DNA of 64,000 bases. Origin: Fremontodendron californicum. Lineage: Eukaryota > Streptophyta > Magnoliopsida > Malvales > Malvaceae. A program made the translations under genes and the position numbers. The notes beneath the pieces were generated by a model. It saw only the letters and a list, made by a program, of their open reading frames with translations, was not told where the DNA came from and made no database searches. The stretch lies in the NCBI GenBank assembly GCA_030761205.1, contig JAULJL010000001.1, forward strand, positions 42,263,645 through 42,327,644. The letters run 5' to 3'. Below are positions 56,850 to 64,000 of this stretch, in pieces. Position 1 is the first letter of the stretch. The number at the start of each line of letters is the position of its first letter.

Positions 56850-59800
56850 AAAAGAGATACGAAAGAAGAAGTTGCTATGTAGCTTCTTGGCTTTTAGGGA
56901 GGGACCAAATTATCTGACTTTTGTACAAAATTACATTAATTTCTTTTGGAAAGTGGGAAACTTTTTCCTTCCTTTCGGGCCTATAATGGTGAAAAGAACC
57001 AATGACTTTGAACAAAAACAGCAGGATTCTTGACTTTCTTGCTTTTTTTCATTGTCCTAATCCTTAACTGCTTTCATTGATATTTCAGCCTCTTCAGTGT
57101 CTGCTTTCAATTAGCTGAAGAACTGCTGCGGCTGATTCTGATCAGATACTACATAGAAAATGACAGTACAAGTATGAAATTATATATGATGTTCCTAATT
57201 TATATATATTTTTTTCCCTTTCTGATAAATTAATGTAACCAACATGCACTGTGTTCTTCAAAATCGATAGTAGCTAGTAAGGAAATCTAAATCTCGAAAT
57301 ACAAGGAAAAACCTCTCAAACATCAATCAAATGAATTGAATTGTAAAGAGAAAAGATAAGAACAAAAACTCAGTTCAAAAGGGCTTTGTGAATCCGTTGA
57401 CAATTTATGCTCTTTTCGTTTTCACTTATGTTTCAAGGCAACGACAGCTTAAGTCTAAAGTATATTACACGTTATTTTTGATGGTTTGACATAATTTTAC
57501 TGAAGGGAAAAAAAAAATAAAGTAATAGCCTGTAAGGGGGAAAACTTTCATCTTCAACAACTCAAAAGCTTGGGAGGGTTAGGAGCTGTGTGGTAGAGTA
57601 TATGATCTTGCTTTACTGAATTGACTGCCAGAAAAAATCAGTCCACGAAAGTTCAGTCACTGGCAAATCCTTTTCCAAGATGAAAATTACCTGATAGAAC
57701 AAGATTGGGAAAAATTCTAAGAAAAACTCTTTAAAATGAGCTTTCTGTAAGCTCCATTACATATGTAATTTGTTATATTTACATGTAATTTGTGTCATGT
57801 TTATATGTAAAAAAATTTACATAAATACATGACATATTTGTCATATTTATACGTAATTTATCATGTTTACCTTAAATCTTGTCCAGATCAGACATTGAAA
57901 AGAGCAGGGCAACCATGAAAATTCATGTGCGTTTACACGTGAAAGAGACAGGACACAGACAATCAAAATACAGCCAAACTTGACATTAGATGTCGTTAAA
58001 TCATGTCTGCTAACAATAGCAATGGACAACCAGGAAATATTTTACCCACACTGATTTCTACAATTCTACTTCACTGTTTTTTTTTTTGGATAAGTGACAT
58101 AAAAAGAAAAAGAATTCCCAGTGAGTTTGACGACATTGATTCACTCATTCACCCTCCTCAATAGTCATTAAAAATAAAATCCAATTCTGAAATGGCCCAT
58201 CTATTTGCCATAAACCTTCAAAATCGGCCCAAAATTTTTCAGTTTAATAAACGGATAGCCGAACCCAAAAGCCTATTGCATTACCTGTCAAACGGCCCAA
58301 CGAAACCCAATTCTTATACTCCTTCAGATATATAGTTGTTGAAATAAAAATTTAGGGATGTTGTTGTGAACAAAGCTAAAAGTTGATATTCAAACTTAAC
58401 ACAAATTCAGTGAACTAACTACACATGATGTTTGTGGAAAAACCTCCTATTTTTCACTTTGATCTGATGATGAGCAAAGGTTATAACAACTGCTTGTTTC
58501 ATGTATTTCTGTCCATGTAGCTGCATTTATAAAGTTCTTGTGATAAACTTAATCAAGAAATCATTACCAGGAGAAAATCTTGAAGGACCTCATTTTTAAC
58601 TTAATATGATGTTTGATCTTAATATTTATGGTAATTGAATACTTGGAAATTTCAGAGATTCCATATATAGTCGGGGCGGTTGTCATCGACAACTTCAACA
58701 TCATTATCTTTGTCACTGTATAATTATCAGTATTGTAAAAGCACATATACTTGATTGATTTAAGACCTCTAATCTTTGTTTGACTATAACACTGCAAACC
58801 TAAATACCATATTTGAGATAATTTCCTACCAAATTGGACTTTCTATCCTTCTTTCTACTTAAATTTGACTCAACTTGCGAGTGGTGGGCTCACCTGGTGG
58901 CCGAGCTTAGGCAACTCGACAGAGAAGTATCGTTTTCTTCCACTCTTGGTCACTGTTTTCCTTTCTGTCGGTCTGATGATGAAATCACAACTGCAATGGT
59001 CCTTGTAAGTTGAAAATAGGCAGACTTTTCTAGGAATTCAGTAGCAACAAATCCATGTTATATAAATTACTTGGAAAAACTTTTCTCAAGTTGGAGCTAG
59101 GCTCGTATTTGGAGGAAGAAAACGAATGTGTCTGTCTTCCTATGTTTACAAATTACAATCACTTGAGGAAAAGTTCAGAAAACAAACCCTACGAAGGTTG
59201 AATTGTCTGCGCCAAAGGACGGGATAGCCGTGAAGAAATTTAAATCTTAAACCCCAGTCTTTCCCATAAAAGTAAAACTGACACTTTAAATTTATCTTCT
59301 GAAATGCAACTTAATGATGAGATTTGAATAAAACCATGAAAATTCTAATATGATTTTAGTTGTATCAGAAACTTGAAGCTTAAACATATCTTGTAGTTTT
59401 TGTCAGGCTTTGAAAATGAAGTTAAACATCTTGTATCAGAACTGAAGTAATTAAAACAAGCTCTAAAATATACATTGGCGAAATCTTAAGATTGATATGC
59501 AGAAAGGAATGCATCATCTAACATAGGGTAGAACTTAGAATTTGCTTATACAGCTTCGATTTAAAGTGGGTAGACTGAAAGGTGTTCACGATCTACTAGG
59601 AGATCACAACTAAAAGTTGCTTAGGATTTGAGGAACCTCCACGTGAAAAAGGAGAAGAAATTGCTAATATAAGTAAATATATATATGGCTCTACTTTCAA
59701 TTCAACCATTGAAAAATTAACTCCTAACCTATAACAATCCCGGTGATTAAAAATTATACGATCAATTAATCCAGCAAGTAGCAAACACCTTTCTCATCAA

Positions 59801-60266
59801 TTGAAGAGCTTTTTTCTTATTCAATGTCCTTTTTGACACTCCAACAACACGATAGGAAAGAGTTTTTCACCCTATTTCCAAATGAAAATGGGTCTAAGTT
59901 TTTCTCTGTAATTTATGATGAAATCTTTTAGCAGCAAGTAGATATAAATCATAAATGAGGAGTACCACTACTTTTAAAGAAAGGGATATTCACGGCTACA
60001 TCGCCATAATTGATGTTTTAACAATAAAAGTCATTTCATCTTGTACTATTACTTCAAGTGGTCCTTCATTTACTTTGATAAAGATTGATTGATCCTAATT
60101 CCAAATTTCCAATTAGCCAATGCATGGAAAAATCACTTTAAGTCAATTATTATTATGTCAAAACATAGATACACTACTATTACTACTACAAAACAAGAAA
60201 AACAAATGACTAATTTCCAATATTGATGATACTAAAAAAAATACTAACAAGAAACATATTAATTGT
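56850..60266. other. Intergenic spacer
   Basis: About 3.4 kb with no supported gene, only short open frames without motifs. It contains copy 2 of the ACATATAAACAT-rich repeat at 57705-57875. Confidence 0.45.
57705..57875. mobile_element. ACATATAAACAT-rich repeat, copy 2 (inverted relative to copy 1)
   Basis: TTGGGAAAAATTCTAAGAAA...TTTAAAATGAG, then TTACATATGTAATTTGTTAT and ACATGACATATTTGTCATAT strings, match the reverse complement of 45081-45385. The second half of the element is missing or diverged. Confidence 0.65.
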
Positions 60267-60821
60267 AGTTGGGTTTGGAGGAAGCTATTAAATCTGAGGA
60301 GTTCAGCTAGAGCTTTCATTAAGCATAAGGTTGGAAAATGATGAGGTCACCTTTTTTTTTTTTTCTGGCATAATAATTGGCTCCCCTCAGTCAGGACCTC
60401 TCCTTATCAAATATGGCAGAAGGGTATTTTGTAGCAAATCCCAATTCCTGAAAGATGCTACGTTGCTTCTCTGTACTACTCTGTCCACAGAGTTGCAGAG
60501 AACAGCCTGTTATGTGATACCATTTACCATTGCCCTTGTCTTCCGTCGATAATAAGATCCTGTGGCAAGCTTCAAGTCTGGGTTGTTTTTTTACACGTCT
60601 GAGTCTGATACTTGGCAATGGTTGCGAGAAAAGAATTCCACAATCAGTACTATTCTTTGCATGCCTAAGCATCGTTTATTGCCTGGTTAGCAGTGCTTGA
60701 CAGACTGGAGTACTTTATCGGCATCAGTTTTAAGTGTAAGACTACATGCTATATTTCTGTAAAGGTGGAGGAATCACGAGATCATCTGTTTCACTCTTGC
60801 ACACTTACTAAAGATACTTGA
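60267..60821 (+). mobile_element. Decayed LINE (non-LTR retrotransposon) reverse-transcriptase tail
   Basis: Broken reading frames on the plus strand spell the C-terminal part of a plant LINE polyprotein. SWVWRKLLNLRSSARAFIKHKVG starts at 60267; FWHNNWLPS and SGPLLIKYGRRVF follow in shifted frames; and FIAWLAVLDRLEYF...VEESRDHLFHSCTLTK lies at 60675-60812. The last is the zf-RVT type zinc-binding segment that follows plant LINE reverse transcriptases. Two stop codons, frameshifts and loss of the polymerase core show that it is dead. No poly-A tail or target duplication could be identified. It is described as a remnant only. Confidence 0.75.
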
Positions 60822-62752
60822 ATAAAGTTACTGGAAAAAGCTTCTTATATTTAGAAGCTCTGAGACTGTCAGGTTGAAATCCAGTGGATTATTCAGGGGC
60901 AAAGGCTTTGTAGCTATATGGCCAGCTTAAATCTACCACACCAGCTGGCGAGCAAGAGCAAGGAATCCGAGGAAGTTTATTGGTGCTATTCTTACAACTG
61001 ATAGTAATCTTACAGGCTATTATCATGTTGATATACAATTTAGACTGTCTATCTCCTGTTAATCTTGTTAATAGATTACTATGTAATAGCAGCCTGAACA
61101 TCAGGATTGGAAGCTCTCATTAGCTTCCTTTGGTTGTAAAGACAGTATATGATCAGTAGCAGTCCTTTTTCCTGCTTCTTTGGGTAAATGGAAATTTTTA
61201 ATTATCCAAAAAAAAAAATCAAATAAGCTTCATTTTTTTTAGAACATATAATAAAGAATTAAAAAACCCAACTAATAAAGTTTAATCTAAATTTTCAAAT
61301 AATATATATATATTTTTTATAATAAGATCATAGTTATTTCAGATTTTTCCTGAATTTTATCTCAAAAGTGAAAAAAAATAAATTATTATTTTAGTATATG
61401 AAAAGAAGAAAGGGGTAAGTTTGACCCCACACGCTTGGACTTTACACCCGATCACAGCCGTACCATTTTCATACATTATTTCAAGTCATGCCACGCGGCA
61501 TTACCAATGAGCACGATGTATTGATGTTCCAGCAATGCTTCTGTATTGTTCCTTCTTTTCCATTTCCATAATAAATTCATAACCTACCGACACTCTTATT
61601 ATTATTATTGTTATTTTATTTTCTTAATTAGAAATTATAGTACTATTCTTTATTTCTTCATAATACAAAATTAGAATATAATATAATAATATAATAATTA
61701 AATTAAAACTATATATATAGTAACAGTATTTTTCCCATAAATAATTATTGGAAATAGTTGTCATTCACATTTCTTTTTTATGGAATTTGTCATCCCTATA
61801 CTTTATTTGTGCTTGTTAAAGAGTCTCATCAGCTGGCAAAATGTCTTAATTTCCAAGTAAAGACAAAATTCTACCTCAAAAAAAAAATTATTATTAAAGT
61901 ATTGATATTTTTATAAATAAAAAAAAAAAACCAAAGATAGAAGAAGATGTAAATATTAAAATTCGAATTTTTATTAAATATTATTTTTTTAAAATGATTG
62001 TACTCAGATTCTACTGTAATATTGATTTGAATGCAACGAAATGATCGAAAGAAGCAAGTCTTTGCTTCTTCAATTATCTTCATCCTCAAGCATTCTATAT
62101 TTTAACCACGTTTCCAACATGGTATTAATCCTCACTACTCTAACATGGAAACTCTTTTCAGAAAAATGACAATAATAATTTATTACTACATGCATTAAAA
62201 AATGAAATTAATTTTTAGATATATTGTGATGAATAAAGTATATATTATTATCAAGGAAAATTAATAACTTAAATGAGAATCATATAGTAATTAAAGGCAA
62301 GAAATTGATTATGTACAAGGCAGATTTATTTTTATTAAACAAAAAGGATCCATGAAAATTATAGCCCACCCAAAACAGCTCTTTGCTGTACAGATTTTGA
62401 TTACAGTTAGCATACATCCGAGATGAGAATTCATGAACCCATTACTATTTTCAGTCTGGATTTTCTTCTCCTTATTGTAATTACAACAAATTTCTTCATC
62501 TTTAAAGTGTAATCTTGCAAAAAGGAAGAAAAAAAATAATATGCAGTATAACATGATACCTGTTTTAGTACTATAATCTACAAGAAACAACTTAATCTCC
62601 CCGGAGCTCCTCCTCCTCCAGCTCAACCGTTTGATCTTCAGCTTAGAACCTTACAGCTCCACCGTTTCTTGACGATTCTGTCACTTTCTCAGTAGACAAA
62701 CACTTGCCAGAAAGATGGTTAACCAATGTAACCCAGCAGCAAAGTTTTCCCA
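60822..62752. other. Spacer downstream of the LINE remnant, and 3' UTR of the GATL1 gene
   Basis: No gene is supported. The first 350 bases may be further LINE 3' sequence. The last few hundred bases before 62753 are probably 3' UTR of the minus-strand GATL1 gene. The remainder is AT-rich. Confidence 0.4.
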
Positions 62753-63817
62753 TCAAGAATCCAATGCAAATGGAGTTTGCAAGAGATCATAAGGTGCCCA
62801 TAAAGCGTCCAAAGGACACGGCCTATTAGCATCAAGTCTCGCCCAAGGCTTCCCTTTTCCACTCCAATGTAAAAGACTAACCGGACCAGGATGCAAATCC
62901 CTGCATAAACCTCTGAAATTGTCTCCCCCGAGGCCATGTTGATTCCACCTATGATCAACTGGAACTATGTTTCCAGCGAAAACTAATAAAAATGGTGGCA
63001 AAGAACCCAACTCGTAAATTCTCGTTCTCTTTTGAACCTCCATCCATTCTTCAATCTTTGTCGTGTAATCTCCTTCTCTCCATCGATCAAGGTCGATTAC
63101 CATTACTCCGGTGTTAAAGTAACAAGCTTTACGGTTCGTAAAAGTTAAGGATAAAGAAGGGTTTGACCAAAACGTTAGAGTAAAGTAGGGAGTGAAGTTC
63201 GCATTGCAATATTCTGGTGCAGCCAAGACTGAGTTGTCCCCGAGTGGAGTTGCGGCGAGTTTAGCAATGTCGTCAACGAGAACCAGGTCGGAGTCAAGGT
63301 ACACGACTCGGCGGACGCATAAAGGGAGGAGATTGGCTAAGTAGCTTCGAGCGTAGTTCAAAGGGCAGTCTAAAGCTGAGCGGATTGAGGTTGAAATGAG
63401 GCGTGAAACAGAGGAGTCATCAAAAGGGTAGACTTGGAAGTTGAGGTAAGGGAAGGAGGAGGAGATGGTGGCGCGTAAAAGTGACACGTCGGCGGTGGCG
63501 GAGGCGACAAAATGGAAGGCAATGTTCTGGGGACAAGAGGAGTGTTGAAGTACTGAAAGAATAGCCGCCATGGAGCCCCGGATGTAAGCTGTGTCAAGGG
63601 TAATTGCCACATGAACAGCTTGATCCGAGCAGAAAATGGAGACTTCACCATCTGTTTCATCTTCATCAGTTATCACAGGGCAATCCGGAGAGTTATAGAA
63701 TTCTGGGGCTTCCTTGAATTGTTGAGTTATTGCTGTAGCGGCGGTGGCATCGGTGGCTAAGGCAAAGACAGTGAAGAGTAAGAGAAGGAGAAAATGAAAG
63801 AGTGGTGATTTAGGCAT
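62753..63817 (-). CDS. GATL1: Galacturonosyltransferase-like 1 (PARVUS), GT8 family
   Basis: A single exon of 354 residues. PARVUS acts in the endomembrane system on the reducing-end tetrasaccharide that primes or ends xylan in secondary walls. Visible: a hydrophobic N-terminus (about 5-21) serving as signal or anchor; AVHVAITLDTAYIRGSMAAILSVLQHSSCP (67-96), the GT8 opening; the metal-binding DSD at 175-177 within VVYLDSDLVLVDDIAKLA; NFT (207) glycosylation site; ACYFNTGVMVIDLDRW; GSLPPFLLVFAG; and the HWSGKGKPW motif (317-325) that binds the nucleotide sugar. The C-terminus CPLDALWAPYDLLQTPFALDS is the hallmark of Arabidopsis GATL1, and the length (351 there) agrees. Lack of introns is normal for GATL genes. 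The ATG at 63817 gives a complete signal sequence. Confidence 0.95.
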   Translation of the reverse strand: MPKSPLFHFLLLLLFTVFALATDATAATAITQQFKEAPEFYNSPDCPVITDEDETDGEVSIFCSDQAVHVAITLDTAYIRGSMAAILSVLQHSSCPQNIAFHFVASATADVSLLRATISSSFPYLNFQVYPFDDSSVSRLISTSIRSALDCPLNYARSYLANLLPLCVRRVVYLDSDLVLVDDIAKLAATPLGDNSVLAAPEYCNANFTPYFTLTFWSNPSLSLTFTNRKACYFNTGVMVIDLDRWREGDYTTKIEEWMEVQKRTRIYELGSLPPFLLVFAGNIVPVDHRWNQHGLGGDNFRGLCRDLHPGPVSLLHWSGKGKPWARLDANRPCPLDALWAPYDLLQTPFALDS

Positions 63818-64000
63818 TGGAAAGATTTTGTTGACAGGGGAAGGTAAAGGGTGTTGGCCTGTTGGGTTTTAATGCAAGAGGAGACTTAGACTAGGGAGAA
63901 AGATTAAATTTGGAGGGGCTGGTTTAGATTTTTGATTAGGAAGGTTAAAGTTTGTTTTTATTTAAAAGTTTGAAACACAAGTTTGGGATTTAAAAATAGG

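Noticed and set aside
3596..63817. A metabolic or defence gene cluster linking AOS, MATE transporter, 5-phosphatase, DA1 and GATL1
   Set aside because: The genes are scattered, belong to unrelated pathways, face both ways and match ordinary single-copy plant loci; nothing supports functional clustering.
1..64000. tRNA genes, rRNA, CRISPR arrays, prophage or LTR retrotransposon with paired long terminal repeats
   Set aside because: I looked for tRNA-like B-box strings, regular spacer arrays and long direct repeats and found none convincing by eye; a tRNA or LTR search program could still reveal weak cases.

Overview
The window reads as nuclear DNA of a flowering plant, most likely a woody eudicot. 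The evidence is the GT/AG introns, plastid transit peptides, plant-only gene families, long AT-rich spacers and many small plant-type DNA transposons. The species cannot be fixed from the sequence alone. I see no operons, CRISPR arrays, tRNA or rRNA genes.

Layout. 3-860 (+): C-terminal kinase half of a wall-associated receptor-like kinase (WAKL14-like), cut by the window edge. 3596-5194 (-): single-exon allene oxide synthase (AOS, CYP74A) of jasmonate synthesis, with a TATA box. 5.3-14.7 kb: gene-free AT-rich DNA holding a complete 1468-bp non-autonomous hAT transposon. 14768-16787 (+): plastid-type membrane protein of unknown function. 19742-21038 (+): UPF0114 membrane protein. 22615-25698 (-): DUF616 (MUCI70/TOD1-type) glycosyltransferase-like protein. 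26825-30331 (-): ARIADNE RBR ubiquitin ligase. 30.6-34.7 kb: AT-rich spacer with a short GC-rich hAT MITE. 34700-35536 (-): plastid ribosomal protein uS9c. 36429-39422 (-): MATE transporter (DETOXIFICATION family). 43957-46345 (+): inositol polyphosphate 5-phosphatase (IP5P11-like). 49192-53402 (+): DA1-type ubiquitin-activated peptidase. 55698-56279 (-): calmodulin-like protein (CML41-like). 60267-60821 (+): decayed LINE reverse-transcriptase tail. 62753-63817 (-): GATL1/PARVUS glycosyltransferase.

The genes form no obvious pathway cluster; they look like an ordinary set of euchromatic housekeeping and signalling genes (jasmonate, phosphoinositide, calcium, cell wall, ubiquitin). I rebuilt exon-intron structures by hand from splice sites and reading-frame continuity; every multi-exon model closes in frame.

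The most interesting content is mobile DNA. At least six small elements keep 8-bp target-site duplications (exact, or with one or two changes) and terminal inverted repeats, and one has a perfect 9-bp duplication (Mutator-type). Several of the hAT-type elements carry bodies built of short, GC-rich, reiterated motifs that differ between elements. Six of the eight multi-exon genes (DUF616, ARIADNE, MATE, IP5P11-like, DA1 and the plastid membrane protein) have one such element in an intron. I found no convincing new multi-gene system.
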